64,000 nt of DNA from Mesorhizobium sp. B2-3-12 (GCF_006442205.1 NZ_VFVR01000007.1:303923-367922); one strand, 5' to 3'. Counted from the stretch's first letter, positions 43,740 to 53,465 are shown. The notes: a model not told the origin generated them from the sequence alone. A program made the numbers and translations.

Positions 43740-44301
43740 GCCGCGCGATTATCTTGGACCGCTCTTGAGCGGGGAGGTCAGAGATGAAATCTTAGCGTGA
43801 CGTTTTCAGCCTTTGCCGTCCTTGATGCAGCGGCAGCCTTCTCGATCGAACCGACGCCGATTGCACGCTGCCCAAACCAGCTCGGTGGCCTATTCCACCC
43901 GGGTGACGCTTGCGTCCGCGTGTGCGGGCCTGGCTTTAGACATCCCACCAATCGCGGCTGTTCCTCAACGCGATTGTAGCGGCGTTGCACACCCGCAGTC
44001 ATTGACACCGTGCCCACACGAATGCAGCAAATGCGTTGCAACCTGATCGCCGCGGCCATCCACGCCTGCCGACGGTTTACGCGGGCGAATAGTTCGACGC
44101 CTTCAAGTCCGCGGCGCTCGCCAGCCAATGGTTATCACCCTGCCGGTGGGAGCTATCACCGGCTTATCGCCGCGCCGGCCCGATCGCCCGAATCCCGTGC
44201 GGAAACCAGCCGTCACACCTGATGGACCGGCGAGACTTCCCCATTGTCTATTGGCAGTCTTAGCCCCGCCGATCTATTGTCTGTTCTGGTTCTCAGGGCG
44301 G
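43740..44301. other. 560-bp divergent intergenic region
   Basis: Between the palindrome and the LuxR-type gene. A plus-strand frame is open into the regulator from 44128, but its composition is unlike the protein. Probably holds the regulator's promoter and leader. Confidence 0.4.
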
Positions 44302-45459
44302 ATGACCATGGACAATATAGATGTCACGTTGATTCAGCTGATCGGCGCAATCTACGATGCCGTTATCGAGCCTGAGAAATGGCACGACGCGCTGGACGGG
44401 ATACGGAGGCACTTTCGCCTGCACAACGTCATGATGGCCCTGAACGACATACGGGCGCAAACGGCGTCGCTTTCTGTGCTGGTCAATATCCCGGACCATT
44501 GGGCCGCCGCGATGGCCAAGCCGGAATACAACGCGGAACTCGTCAACTTGCTGGGAGGTCCAGAGAGCGTTGGACGCATGCCGCTCGAGGAGCCAATTAC
44601 CACCCTGAGCGTGACCAATCAGCAGGCGCTGGAGTCCAACAAGTATTTCATCGACCTCGCCGAGCCAGAGGGATTGATTGACAGCATCGGCATTTTTTTG
44701 ACCCGAGACCGCTTCCGGATTGGCAACGTCGGCTTGGGTCGGCATCGGGACGAGGGACCCATCACCGAAGACGTACTCGTGGGGCTGCGCATCATCGCCC
44801 CGCATCTTCGGCGTGCTGCATTGATCACAGGTATCCTCGATGAGGAACGCAAGCAGCGCACGATGTTCGAGGCGGTCGTCAACGCGGTGCGATCGAGCGT
44901 GGTCATTGTCGATGGTCGCGCAAACATCATACACGCCAACGCTGCCGCTCGCGAGGCGATGGCGAATGGGAATCCCCTTGTCGATCGCATGGGCCGCCTG
45001 GACATCAAAGGCGAGATCATGCCCGGCGGGCTCGCCGCGGCCATCCTCGCCGCCGCGGAGGGTGACGGCCCGCTCGGGCGGCGCGGCATCGCGATCCCCG
45101 GCACGCGAACGGACAGCGAGCCGTTCGTGGTGCACGTGCTTCCGTTGAACGGTCGCTGCGTGCGCTCCGGAGTTCCTGGCGAAGCAGTCGCGGCGGTGTT
45201 CGTCGCCGAGCGGGGCGATGACCCGAAATACGTTCTGGATGCTGCGGCCATGCTCTACAACCTGTCGCCGGCAGAGACGCGAATCTTCGAGCTCACGATC
45301 AATGGCCGAGATAGCCAAGAGATCGCCCGGACCCTCTCGATCTCACCGAACACGCTGAAATCCCACACGCGGCACTTGCTTGAAAAGACCGGCCAGCAGC
45401 GTCGGGTGGACCTGGTGCGCCTGGCGGCTTCCCTGAGGCCTGCCGTAAAGCACAGTTAG
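44302..45459 (+). CDS. PAS-LuxR-type transcriptional regulator
   Basis: 385 residues from ATG 44302 (44308 also possible, with AGGGCGG upstream). The N-terminal ~230 residues form an unnamed sensory part (LIQLIGAIYDAVIEPEKWHD), then a PAS-like domain (AVVNAVRSSVVIVDGRANII) and a C-terminal LuxR helix-turn-helix (LSPAETRIFELTINGRDSQE, then LSISPNTLKSHTRHLLEKTG). This domain plan is common in rhizobia. It is divergent from the surface operon and the natural candidate for its regulator and for the 18-bp palindrome. No receiver or AHL-binding domain is visible. Confidence 0.85.
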   Translation: MTMDNIDVTLIQLIGAIYDAVIEPEKWHDALDGIRRHFRLHNVMMALNDIRAQTASLSVLVNIPDHWAAAMAKPEYNAELVNLLGGPESVGRMPLEEPITTLSVTNQQALESNKYFIDLAEPEGLIDSIGIFLTRDRFRIGNVGLGRHRDEGPITEDVLVGLRIIAPHLRRAALITGILDEERKQRTMFEAVVNAVRSSVVIVDGRANIIHANAAAREAMANGNPLVDRMGRLDIKGEIMPGGLAAAILAAAEGDGPLGRRGIAIPGTRTDSEPFVVHVLPLNGRCVRSGVPGEAVAAVFVAERGDDPKYVLDAAAMLYNLSPAETRIFELTINGRDSQEIARTLSISPNTLKSHTRHLLEKTGQQRRVDLVRLAASLRPAVKHS

Positions 45460-45582
45460 CTCCATGCGTCTTGCTGCTGTGCCCCCAAGCTTAACATGTG
45501 GGTCGGTCCTGATTGGGACGAAAACCCTCTCCCTAGCGAGTTGGCCAGACCCGCCGCATGGCTGTTGCCGACGGAGAGGTTC

Positions 45583-46386
45583 CTAACTGGTCCGCGCCAG
45601 CATCGCCTCCAAAGCGCTACGCATGCTCCCGCTGGATATGCTGAAAAATCCGCCATAGGGCTGACTGAGGTCTGCGATAACGAACATTACGCTGCTGAGT
45701 GAGATCGCGCTAAAAAGCATGAGGGTCAACGTCAGTTTCGTCCGTGGGGCGATGAGACCGTGGCACGCGAAAATGATCATGAGCCACACGATCAGAACTC
45801 CGTAGAAGGGCTGCAGCAATTCACTTCGCGCGGCCTCGATCACGCCGAGGCGAGCCGTAGAGACGCTATCATATCGGGCACGGCACATCGCAGCGATCGC
45901 CGTGTGTTGCGGATCGGCCGGCGTTAGTTCGTTTACCTCGAGACCGATCTTGTTCATCAGCTCTTCAAGTCCGGGCGAGGCACCCACAACAGGCATACGC
46001 GAAGTATCGGGGTAGGCAACACCCGTGGGCCGAGCTTCGTTCGGCCACGTGCTCGCTATGACGGCAGCGGTGTAACCTTCGACCTCGACGCGAATTCGGG
46101 CCGCGTCAGACCCGTAGTCATGCAGGCACGCATCCATCAGGTCAAGCTGAAGCGCATACTGCTGCCGGTCGAGAGCCGAATTGTCGTAGGCCTGCTTCAC
46201 CGACGCGGTGAGAAGACCCAGAACGACGGCCGCAAAGGTTGCAAGCAAACCGACGGTCAACTGCATCAGCAGCGTAGCTTCGGGAGTCTGGTGCTGCGCG
46301 GGAAGCCAGCCCCGAATAAGGATGCCTAAGCCTGCTCCAACGCATAGCAGCAGAAAGACTACTATTGCTGACATGACCTCGATCAC
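45583..46386 (-). CDS. DUF4239 (bestrophin-like) membrane protein
   Basis: 267 residues from GTG 46386, which has GGAGGG six bases upstream; an ATG at 46374 lacks a properly spaced site. Two N-terminal membrane helices (IVVFLLLCVGAGLGILIRGW; LLMQLTVGLLATFAAVVLGL) and two C-terminal ones (FYGVLIVWLMIIFACHGLIA; LTLMLFSAISLSSVMFVIA), the DUF4239 plan. Function unknown; ion-channel-like by fold family only. Convergent with the LuxR-type gene. Confidence 0.82.
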   Translation of the reverse strand: MIEVMSAIVVFLLLCVGAGLGILIRGWLPAQHQTPEATLLMQLTVGLLATFAAVVLGLLTASVKQAYDNSALDRQQYALQLDLMDACLHDYGSDAARIRVEVEGYTAAVIASTWPNEARPTGVAYPDTSRMPVVGASPGLEELMNKIGLEVNELTPADPQHTAIAAMCRARYDSVSTARLGVIEAARSELLQPFYGVLIVWLMIIFACHGLIAPRTKLTLTLMLFSAISLSSVMFVIADLSQPYGGFFSISSGSMRSALEAMLARTS

Positions 46387-46734
46387 GTGCCGCCCTCCAT
46401 CCACTGTCCGATCCTGCCCCCGATCATGGTAGCTTGATCTTTGCCAGCTTAACTCTAGTCCTGCCACGGAACCAAAGGTGAAACGCAGGCCGGGCTCCCT
46501 GAAGTTCTTATCGCTCAGCTATGCGGGGGCGAAGCCGTCAGGGTATGCCGGCCGGTGCCATGCTCGGTTTGCCGGCATTGGACAGCGTGCTGGTCACGGT
46601 CAGGTCTCGAGATCGAAGGCGCGGTTCCACTATACTCGACGTCAGTCTCTTGCCGCTATCGGGTGGACCACCTCTCTAGTCGGCGTTATCTCGGTGAGGT
46701 ACCCTCTTCAAACTGGCTCTTGGGGCGATGTTTA
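46387..46734. other. 350-bp divergent intergenic region
   Basis: Lies between the divergent DUF4239 and isochorismatase-like genes and should hold both promoters. A plus-strand frame is open from 46555 into the hydrolase but lacks resemblance. Confidence 0.35.
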
Positions 46735-47310
46735 ATGACTACAGCACTCTTGATCATCGATGTGCAACAGGGGATCCTCGCCGGTCTGATCGATGCCGGT
46801 CGGCAAGTCGCTATCGACCGCGAATTCGAAGCCGTTGCGGCCCGGCTCGGCCGGTTGAAACTCGCGGCGGAGGCGGCCGGCGTACCCGTCATCATCGTTC
46901 AGCACGACGGCGACGCAGGGCACCGACTTGAAGTTGGGTCGCGGGGCTGGCAGCTGCGCGAAGAGGTGTCCGCCAACCCCGACACCGTTCTCATTCACAA
47001 GCGGAGCTGTGACGCCTTCCACGACACCGATTTAGCTTTCCGGCTTCGGAAGCTCGACGTTGATCGACTGGTTATCGGTGGCTGCATGACGCAATTCTGT
47101 GTTGACACCACTACGCGCCGCGCCGTCTCGGAGGGATTCGATGTGACGCTTGTGCGAGATGGCCACGCTACAGCGGATTTCGGATCCCTCTTGGCCGAGC
47201 AGATTGTCGATCACCATAATCGCCTTCTTTCGGGGTTCGACGCAGGCCTAAGGAAAGTAGACCTGCTGCCTGCCGATGAGGTCCGGTTCGAGGATGTTGC
47301 GCTGGTGTAG
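46735..47310 (+). CDS. Isochorismatase-like cysteine hydrolase
   Basis: 191 residues. TTALLIIDVQQGILAGL holds the catalytic Asp, KRSCDAFHDTDL the Lys-containing loop and VIGGCMTQFCVDTTTRRAV the nucleophilic Cys with the cis-peptide pattern of the nicotinamidase/isochorismatase superfamily. Substrate not deducible from sequence. Start ATG 46735 marks the family start. A single gene without clear operon partners. Confidence 0.9.
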   Translation: MTTALLIIDVQQGILAGLIDAGRQVAIDREFEAVAARLGRLKLAAEAAGVPVIIVQHDGDAGHRLEVGSRGWQLREEVSANPDTVLIHKRSCDAFHDTDLAFRLRKLDVDRLVIGGCMTQFCVDTTTRRAVSEGFDVTLVRDGHATADFGSLLAEQIVDHHNRLLSGFDAGLRKVDLLPADEVRFEDVALV

Positions 47311-47699
47311 TTCGAGCCGTTCGGACGAGGGGCCGAAGGGGTTGAGGCAGGGCGGTTGATTGGCGTTTTGGAGGAGGATGCCGCGTTCCGACGGAACTCT
47401 GCATTTATTGCCCAGGTGACGCGATCCACGCCGTACGAAGCATTCGTCGAGCTGGCAAGGGAACTCTGCTTCTAGAGGACATACGCGTCGTCTGGTGGAT
47501 ATACGTTACGCCACAGCTGGCTGTGCGCTCCTGCTTGTTCTACGGTCGCCTTCGCTCCGTGTGCTGGTCCTCTACCGCAGACAGCGCGCGGCGGCGGGCA
47601 GGCCCATTGCCCGAAACATTACCTATCCTCAGTTGGTACGTTTCCGACGCTTTCCATCGCTCACCCCGCGGTTAAATAGTCCAATCGAGCGGAGTCAGC
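47311..47699. other. 390-bp intergenic stretch, no gene seen
   Basis: Minus-strand frames at 47168-47429 overlap the hydrolase gene and look like shadows. Nothing else supportable. Confidence 0.4.
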
Positions 47700-47954
47700 A
47701 TGCCGAGATATTTTTTTCATGTCCGTAACCAGCAGGGCGATCTGAAAGAAGATCCTGAGGGGCAGGAGTTTGCCGATCTGGCCAGCGTCGAGCAAGATGC
47801 AATGGCTGCCGCGAAGGAAATCCTTGCCGAGGAACTCCTGCGCGGCAAATCGGTGCTGACCAAGGCTGCCTTCGAGATCGTCGATGAAAACAACGCTCTG
47901 GTCCTACGCTTTCCCTTTTCGGAAGCGGCGCAAAAGGTCGGCACGCAGCCTTGA
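47700..47954 (+). CDS. DUF6894 family protein
   Basis: 84 residues starting MPRYFFHVRNQQGDLKEDPE, with a GGAG ribosome site five bases before the ATG. The plan, an N-terminal beta strand, EGQEFADLASVEQDAMAAAK helix and FEIVDENNALVLRFPF end, is typical of DUF6894 proteins, which occur in many copies in rhizobial genomes. Function unknown. Another member lies at 52948-53211. Confidence 0.88.
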   Translation: MPRYFFHVRNQQGDLKEDPEGQEFADLASVEQDAMAAAKEILAEELLRGKSVLTKAAFEIVDENNALVLRFPFSEAAQKVGTQP

Positions 47955-48073
47955 TAGTTAATTGATTGGCCCTTGCGGCGGAAAGGGCCTAATGTCGATT
48001 CATCGTTTGCACGTTTATACGGGCGCGAACGGCTGGGAGATTGGCAAGCTCTTGCCCTGCTTGGGGAAGAGCA

Positions 48074-48814
48074 ATGTCTGATTCGGTCCCACGTCACTAT
48101 CAGAACCAATTGTTGCAGCGCCTGAGTGCCCCGGATTTGGCGCTGATCGACCCATACCTGGAGCACGTCGCGTTGCCGCTGCGCACGCCGCTTGAAACTG
48201 CCAACTCCATTATCGAGAACGTCTATTTCATTGAGGAGGGGATCGCCTCGATCGTTGCCACAATTCCGAAGGGCGGCGACACGGAAATCGGCTTGATCGG
48301 TTCCGAAGGCATGACCGGTGTTATGCTGATACTCGGAGATGACCACTGTGTGCATGACACCTACATGCAGTTAGCGGGGAGCGGGTTCCGTGTCCCGGCC
48401 GCAGCCCTGGTGGAGGCTCTGGCCGCGAGCGCAAGCCTCAAGACTTTTCTGCTGCGCTACGTGGCGACCCTCTTTATTCAGACGGGCTTCACGGCGCTGG
48501 TCAATGCTCGCTCGAAATTGAACGAGCGCTTGGCGCGCTGGCTGCTCATGTGTCACGACCGCGCTCCTAACGACCATTTTTACATTACCCACGAATTCAT
48601 GGCGGTAATGCTGGGCGTTCGTCGGCCGGGCGTTACCGTTGCTATCCAGGAATTGGAGGGTAAGGGGCTGATACGGGCAACCCGTGGTGAAATCGTCATC
48701 CGAGACCGCAATGGCTTAGTACGGGTCGCCGACGGGACCTACAGCCCGGCTGAGGATGAATACGAACGCCTCATAGGCAAGATGAACTATCGCTATAGTT
48801 CGCAGCCTGAGTGA
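48074..48814 (+). CDS. Crp/Fnr-family transcriptional regulator (no Cys cluster)
   Basis: 246 residues from ATG 48074 with GGGGAAGA upstream. A cyclic-nucleotide-binding-like domain (about 25-150, IENVYFIEEGIASIVATIPK) and a winged helix with MAVMLGVRRPGVTVAIQELE. It lacks the Fnr Cys residues, so it does not bind an Fe-S cluster like Fnr. This subgroup is abundant in rhizobia; its effectors are mostly unknown. Confidence 0.88.
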   Translation: MSDSVPRHYQNQLLQRLSAPDLALIDPYLEHVALPLRTPLETANSIIENVYFIEEGIASIVATIPKGGDTEIGLIGSEGMTGVMLILGDDHCVHDTYMQLAGSGFRVPAAALVEALAASASLKTFLLRYVATLFIQTGFTALVNARSKLNERLARWLLMCHDRAPNDHFYITHEFMAVMLGVRRPGVTVAIQELEGKGLIRATRGEIVIRDRNGLVRVADGTYSPAEDEYERLIGKMNYRYSSQPE

Positions 48815-50043
48815 ACGCCACGATCGCCATCACAACGCCGGCGTCGTCCACAATCTCAAACGGCTGACAAGGCGGGGAAGGAATGCAGCGCGGGGTCCGC
48901 CGCCACCAGTCGTTTCGCCTTTCGAAGGCTGCCCCAGCCGACCGGCTTTCAACCGAGCCGTCTTTGCTTCACGGGCTTTGCGCTCCGCCTCGAATGACGA
49001 CGCGAGATTCGCGGTCGGTCCGTTCGTGCCTTAGCTTGTCGACCTTGCGTGGAATATCGGCCCCTAAATGGTTTGCCCGCGCCCCTCGGCAGAAGCGCGG
49101 GCGGTTGAGATCCGCACCTCAACCAGCGGCGAGCCATCGAGAGCAGGCGCCACGAAGCGCCCAACCAGCAACGGTCATTTAGGTTCCAAGCCAAGCCGCC
49201 GCAGTTTCGATCGCAGTGGGCCCGCCTCACTGGCGAGAGAAGCGGGCCCGGCCGGGTCTTGGGGGACCTGACCAGCAGCACGGGAGCTGCCGCCATTCGA
49301 ACCTGCCTGAGAAAAACAGGTTCCCAATCCGCAGAAAAAGCTCACAACGGACCAGGCAAGCCGTCGATCAGGGTACCTCCGCAATTGAGAGCATGTGCAG
49401 CATGATGCTGCAGGGGAACACTCCCGCCAAGTCCAAGTTCGGCTCCGCAAGGGAGACGTACATGGCCGCGACCCAAGGTTTGAACGACAACTGCCTGCCA
49501 GTAACGCTGATCGACGCCGCAGAGACATCGCGCAAGAAAGCGGAGGACGAAGTCAGAGCTCGATCCAGGTACAAAATGGCAAGGCGGGCAAGGCTTTCGA
49601 AGGCTTGTCCGGCAATGCCTCGGCTGATCCGCAGTGTCATTGCCGGTTCCGGTGCAATCGGGGTCGTGGACTTTTCCTTCCGGCGGACAGTCGCATCGAC
49701 CTCAAAGATTTAAGCCCGGAGAGGACAATTGCTATTGCCGCACGAATCGCTTCTCCTTCTGGAAGGACCAATCGCAACGTAGTTTGCTGAACCCATGGTC
49801 CCTATCCTTGATGCGACCGGCGTTGCCCCGCCGCCCCCGAACCGGCGTCGGTCGCCTCACTCTTCGGGCAGGTCCAACCGTAGCTATGTTTCGAATTCGC
49901 CACGCCTGGTGGCGAGCAGAAAGTGACGGAGCACCCAGTTGCGTTAACGCAGGTTAATGCCCGGAGGGTTGACGTGTGGGAAGGTGACATTGGTGCTTCC
50001 AACCGACTCGTTGGCTGTACGTCGGATCCCGAGGGAGAAGCCA
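48815..50043. other. 1.2-kb region of decayed or unrecognised sequence
   Basis: The part 49461-49770 shows coding-like composition in two plus-strand frames: MAATQGLNDNCLPVTLIDAA to KKAEDEV, then in another frame QVQNGKAGKAFEGLSGNASA. This looks like a frameshifted short gene, but no family is recognised. The rest gives only scattered frames. Confidence 0.35.
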
Positions 50044-50415
50044 ATGACCCGTGATCGGCCGGTGATTTCCGCCTTTGATTTTGATGTGATCAAAAATGCG
50101 CTCAAAGCCATAGTCGTTGAGGGCGCCGTTCCCGAATCCGAGTGGGATCAACAAGCTCGCAATCTCGTGAGAATTTTCTCCGGCACCGGGGCAGACGAGA
50201 CCATGGTTCGAGTTCTGCTTGAGAGCTGCCGGACTTGCATAGACAACGCGTCCGAAAGGGAGCTTCCCGTCACGCATGATGGCGGTGCTCACTTCGGCAG
50301 GCAAAGTCGTAATTTACGGCGTTCAAGGGAGCTGCTTGCGAGAGGCCGGCATGAGAGGCGGAGCATAGAGAACGCTGTTTCTTTAGCGTTGAGCGATGAA
50401 AACGCCTCCGATTAG
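50044..50415 (+). CDS. Hypothetical protein, possibly damaged at the 3' end
   Basis: 123 residues from ATG 50044 with a GGGAGAAG site. The first 60 residues (ISAFDFDVIKNALKAIVVEG, ETMVRVLLESC) look like a normal helical protein; after about residue 75 it becomes Arg/Ser-rich (NLRRSRELLARGRHERRS), which suggests a frameshift. No family recognised. Confidence 0.5.
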   Translation: MTRDRPVISAFDFDVIKNALKAIVVEGAVPESEWDQQARNLVRIFSGTGADETMVRVLLESCRTCIDNASERELPVTHDGGAHFGRQSRNLRRSRELLARGRHERRSIENAVSLALSDENASD

Positions 50416-50601
50416 ATCATGGGATGTATGGGAAGGACCTCAGGCTTGAGGCTGCCGCTTCGTTGATCGGATTTTGGTCCGGTTGCTTCCGACCGAAGCC
50501 CTGCATCCGGAACATTCGATTTGCGTGACGTTTCGGGCCGCGAGCCGGAACTTTATCATGTGTGACGCTGATGGGAGATGGCACTCTCCCGACGATTGCT
50601 G

Positions 50602-50819
50602 ATGTGCAAGACGACGCTTGAATGTCCCCATTGCGGTTTCGCCTTGAAGAGAGCAGGCAGCTGGTTTCAGGTCGTCGCCTCGCATCGGTGCGAGCCGTGC
50701 CAACGCCAGTTCGGATCACCTATCCTCACAATTCAGACCCTTCGCACAAGCATGAGCAGCCGTCAGCACTTGAAGAGGCGCGGCAGCGCTCAGCCTGGAT
50801 TCCCGCATGGTGCTCTTAG
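50602..50819 (+). pseudogene. Frameshifted zinc-ribbon small protein
   Basis: From ATG 50602 the frame reads MCKTTLECPHCGFALKRAGS then VVASHRCEPCQRQ, a four-Cys ribbon (CPHC...CEPC) of a small rhizobial family. After about 50710 the expected continuation VRITYPHNSDPSHKHE, ending ARQRSAWIPAWCS at TAG 50817-50819, lies in another frame. One base change would join them. As read, the first frame continues into unrelated sequence to 51012. Confidence 0.5.
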
Positions 50820-51095
50820 GCCAGGGGGCTTCAGATCACAACTTCGCCCTCCCACACTGGCATCAATCAAAGGATTATCGAACAATGCTAAATGGAACTG
50901 TCACATCCCTTGCCTTGGGGATGCGTATGGCCAGCCTTCGAGCCAGAATGCAGGCGGCCAAGATCGCCCAAGGCAAATTGATGACTTGTCGAGAAAGTCG
51001 TCGCGATCATAGGGATGGACTGGCTCGGATCGATGGTGACGAACTTATCGCGGCCTCCTTCGTCAACGATCTATCGCCGGGCAACGTCGCCGACC

Positions 51096-51521
51096 ATGCC
51101 GACACTCAGCAGACTTTTTGACTCCCGGGCCGAAGCAGCCAAAGCCGCAGGCGACCTAGTGGCAGCGGGAATTGCCCGCGTGCGGATCGCCGTTATCGGA
51201 CCTTACCGCGACGAGGTGGCTGGTTTGGGGATCGCTCCGGCTGCAATTCTTACCGCGATTTTCAGCGGGAGTGCTCTTGTGGCGTTTTTGATCAACCCTT
51301 ACGGCGCGGGGCTCTCGCCGACAGCACTGGCGGCGCTCGCTTGCGCCAGCGTTGCTGGCGGGCTGATCGGATCCGTGGCAGCTGCCGCGGGGAGGCTCGT
51401 GGATGTGGATCCGGTCGAAGGGATCGTTTTGGTGACGGCCCATGTCAATGACGCCGAAATTGAGATCGCGCTGGCAGCGCTTGGCGTTCCTGCGAACTCA
51501 TGCACGGCCCAAGCGGCATGA
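51096..51521 (+). CDS. Glycine-zipper-like membrane protein
   Basis: 141 residues. An N-terminal RLFDSRAEAAKAAGDLVAAG and IARVRIAVIGPY are followed by two hydrophobic segments (APAAILTAIFSGSALVAFLI; AALACASVAGGLIGSVAAAA) and VTAHVNDAEIEIALAALGV. This resembles the general-stress DUF1269-like or YflT-like pattern (a short alpha/beta part with a glycine-rich pair of helices). Start 51096 marks the likely family start; the frame is open to 51015. Confidence 0.65.
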   Translation: MPTLSRLFDSRAEAAKAAGDLVAAGIARVRIAVIGPYRDEVAGLGIAPAAILTAIFSGSALVAFLINPYGAGLSPTALAALACASVAGGLIGSVAAAAGRLVDVDPVEGIVLVTAHVNDAEIEIALAALGVPANSCTAQAA

Positions 51522-51675
51522 CCCTGGTACCGGCTCTAGCCCGCCCCGGCGTTTGCCGGGCCGGGCGACCCCGGGCTGTGCTGCATTGGTCGACAGATGT
51601 CTAACTTCAAGAACACGCTCCGCCGGAACAATTTGCCTCCGCTTATGTTTGGGGCAAAGTTTAGCGGAGCCTAAT

Positions 51676-51909
51676 GTGAGATTCTTGTTCATTCAGGAAC
51701 CGTGCGAAACGTGGGCGGTGTTCGACGCCGCGACCGACGAGCCGGCGGAGTTTGCAGGTGAGTGCCTCACGGGTCTCACAAAGTCTGCCGCTATTTGGCT
51801 CGCCACCAGAGCAAACGAGGACGAACGAAGAAGCCGTTGCCAGGTCCAATCGAGCATCAACGCAAGTGCTACCGTCGGCGTTCTTGAGCAGCAATTGCGT
51901 GTCCAGTAA
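51676..51909 (+). CDS. Small hypothetical protein (GTG start)
   Basis: 77 residues from GTG 51676: reads RFLFIQEPCETWAVFDAATD then EPAEFAGECLTGLTKSAA. The first half matches a small family I remember from rhizobia (xxYxQDxxGTWxVFDxxT). No function known. Its stop shares a base with the next gene's ATG (TAATG), so the two form a pair. Confidence 0.55.
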   Translation: MRFLFIQEPCETWAVFDAATDEPAEFAGECLTGLTKSAAIWLATRANEDERRSRCQVQSSINASATVGVLEQQLRVQ

Positions 51910-52199
51910 TGGGGATGATGAGTGACGAGGCCATGGCTGCTGTATTGGCTTCACGCGAGGACGAAGTGCAGGTGCTCGGTGTATTCGACGCCGTGAACAA
52001 GAAAGAAGCTGCCCTTGAGCTTCGCAGTTTAGGGGAGGCAGTCCAGTTCATCGCAAATGCGTCCGTGTTGGGCTACGACGTTCGCGCCGCGATGATCTTC
52101 TTTGGGCCGCGGGAGCGCCCAAGCTTGAGGGTGCAGCACTGCGAGCAGCTTTGGGCAAAATACGGCATGCTGCTGCTTGCGCCGGACTGCATGTCTTGA
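51909..52199 (+). CDS. Hypothetical protein, 96 residues
   Basis: Starts MGMMSDEAMAAVLASREDEV at 51909 (or at 51915/51918) and continues LGVFDAVNKKEAALELRSLG. Soluble, no signal. Coupled to the preceding gene by TAATG. Family not recognised. Confidence 0.6.
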   Translation: MGMMSDEAMAAVLASREDEVQVLGVFDAVNKKEAALELRSLGEAVQFIANASVLGYDVRAAMIFFGPRERPSLRVQHCEQLWAKYGMLLLAPDCMS

Positions 52200-52277
52200 C
52201 CTGTTGGCCCTGGTTTCTAGCGCAGGCCGACCGACTTGCCCATTTGAACCTTCTGAGCGGACGCAAGCACCGACCAG

Positions 52278-52523
52278 CTAGGAATGGAGCTGTGGCGCTA
52301 CGCCGTCGGCCGTCGTTTTATCGAACGCCACAGCCACACCGTGAACGATGGATGCCGCCGCCAACATTTCCTCCAATTGGCGGTCAGAGGCCCTACAGGT
52401 CGGCATGAGTGTTCGGATGGCGCGAATTGCCTGTGCAATGGACAGGAACCGAGCTTTGCCTCTGGAAATAACATAGGCCTCTGCGGCTCGTTCAACCGTG
52501 ATGGAATGAAAAGCGTCGGTCAC
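52278..52523 (-). CDS. Small hypothetical protein (GTG start)
   Basis: 81 residues from GTG 52523, chosen because GGAGG lies seven bases before it (an upstream ATG at 52550 lacks a site). Reads TDAFHSITVERAAEAYVISR then FLSIAQAIRAIRTLMPTC. Helical; family not recognised. Confidence 0.6.
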   Translation of the reverse strand: MTDAFHSITVERAAEAYVISRGKARFLSIAQAIRAIRTLMPTCRASDRQLEEMLAAASIVHGVAVAFDKTTADGVAPQLHS

Positions 52524-52715
52524 GAGAATTCCTCCCTGAACGCAGACCAAAATGATTTAGCGCCAACATTAGACAGCCTTCAAGGGCATGTCCCATTCCG
52601 AACAATCATCCGGTGGTGATGTCGAACTGAGGTTGCTCCTCCTTCCCATCTGCGCCATGCGTGAGTTGGATCATTCCGGTCGATGATCGTGATCTCGCCG
52701 CGCTTGGAATGGCGG

Positions 52716-52973
52716 TCAGGATTTGTTCAGTGTCGAAATAGCCTTCTCTACACCGGGCTGAACATGAGCCATGACATTGCGGAACGGAACCACGTACAGG
52801 ATAGCGCCTGACTTGGCGGCAAGCCGATCTAGCAGCTTGCGGGAATCCTCGATTACCCGGCGCGTCTTTTCGGTCCCTGCACGCAGGTCCTCGACATATG
52901 CCCGCGCCCGTTGCTGGTAGAGGCGCGCACTCACGGTTCGGAAGTCGTCAGGTTCCCACGGTTCCACGGGCAT
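52716..52973 (-). CDS. Hypothetical protein coupled to a DUF6894 gene
   Basis: 85 residues, MPVEPWEPDDFRTVSARLYQ then RAYVEDLRAGTEKTRRVIED; ends in helical sequence. It overlaps the 3' end of the DUF6894 gene by 26 bp on the same strand. Family not recognised. Confidence 0.6.
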   Translation of the reverse strand: MPVEPWEPDDFRTVSARLYQQRARAYVEDLRAGTEKTRRVIEDSRKLLDRLAAKSGAILYVVPFRNVMAHVQPGVEKAISTLNKS

Positions 52974-53211
52974 CAGACCCGTTGCGGATGAGTTCGAACG
53001 TGACCTTTACCACAAAAATGGGTTTGCTCGAACCGTCATGCACATACAGTGCCACCTCGCGGAAGGTGCCGTCCGGCATCTTGTCCTTTGCTATTTCTAG
53101 GAGCGCCTTTGCCGCCTCGTCTTCAGCCGATTGCAGGCTCGGAAGGTCGGTTCCTTCAGTGTCCGGGTATGCGGTTCCGTTGTCGGTTAGATCAAAATAG
53201 TAGAGCGCCAT
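52948..53211 (-). CDS. DUF6894 family protein
   Basis: 87 residues: MALYYFDLTDNGTAYPDTEG then LPSLQSAEDEAAKALLEIAK and VALYVHDGSSKPIFVVKVTF, the DUF6894 order of strand, helix and strand pair. Function unknown. Forms an overlapping pair with the gene after it. Confidence 0.85.
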   Translation of the reverse strand: MALYYFDLTDNGTAYPDTEGTDLPSLQSAEDEAAKALLEIAKDKMPDGTFREVALYVHDGSSKPIFVVKVTFELIRNGSDARGTVGT

Positions 53212-53249
53212 CAGTGCCGAACAGAGCAGCGCGATCTTTGTTCCTGACC

Positions 53250-53465
53250 CTAAGCTGTGTCGCGGGTTCCGGTTAACGCCGGCTTTAGATCGTCAATGGC
53301 GGTCATACCTCCAGTGAACAGGGTGAGAATGCTCCTAGCCAGGGTCTCGCACTCTGGGCTTCCCGCCGGAATGCCCGATCGATTGGCCAGGATGTCCGCC
53401 AGCATAGTTAGCTGCTCGGGTTCGACGTGGCCGTCTGCCGAAATCTCGTGGGGCCTTCGCTTCAG
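53250..53465 (-). CDS. Small rhizobial protein with no ATG (possible CTG start)
   Basis: The minus-strand frame after a TAG near 53474 reads PLKRRPHEISADGHVEPEQL, TMLADILANRSGIPAGSPE and CETLARSILTLFTGGMTAID, ending DTA at TAG 53250-53252. This matches a small family I recall from rhizobia (xEISADGxxEPxxLxxLxxIL...SPExExLAxxILxLF). Expected start would be at KRR, where CTG (53465) stands in place of ATG; the next ATG would remove the first third. Either a rare start or a mutated one. Confidence 0.45.
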   Translation of the reverse strand: MKRRPHEISADGHVEPEQLTMLADILANRSGIPAGSPECETLARSILTLFTGGMTAIDDLKPALTGTRDTA

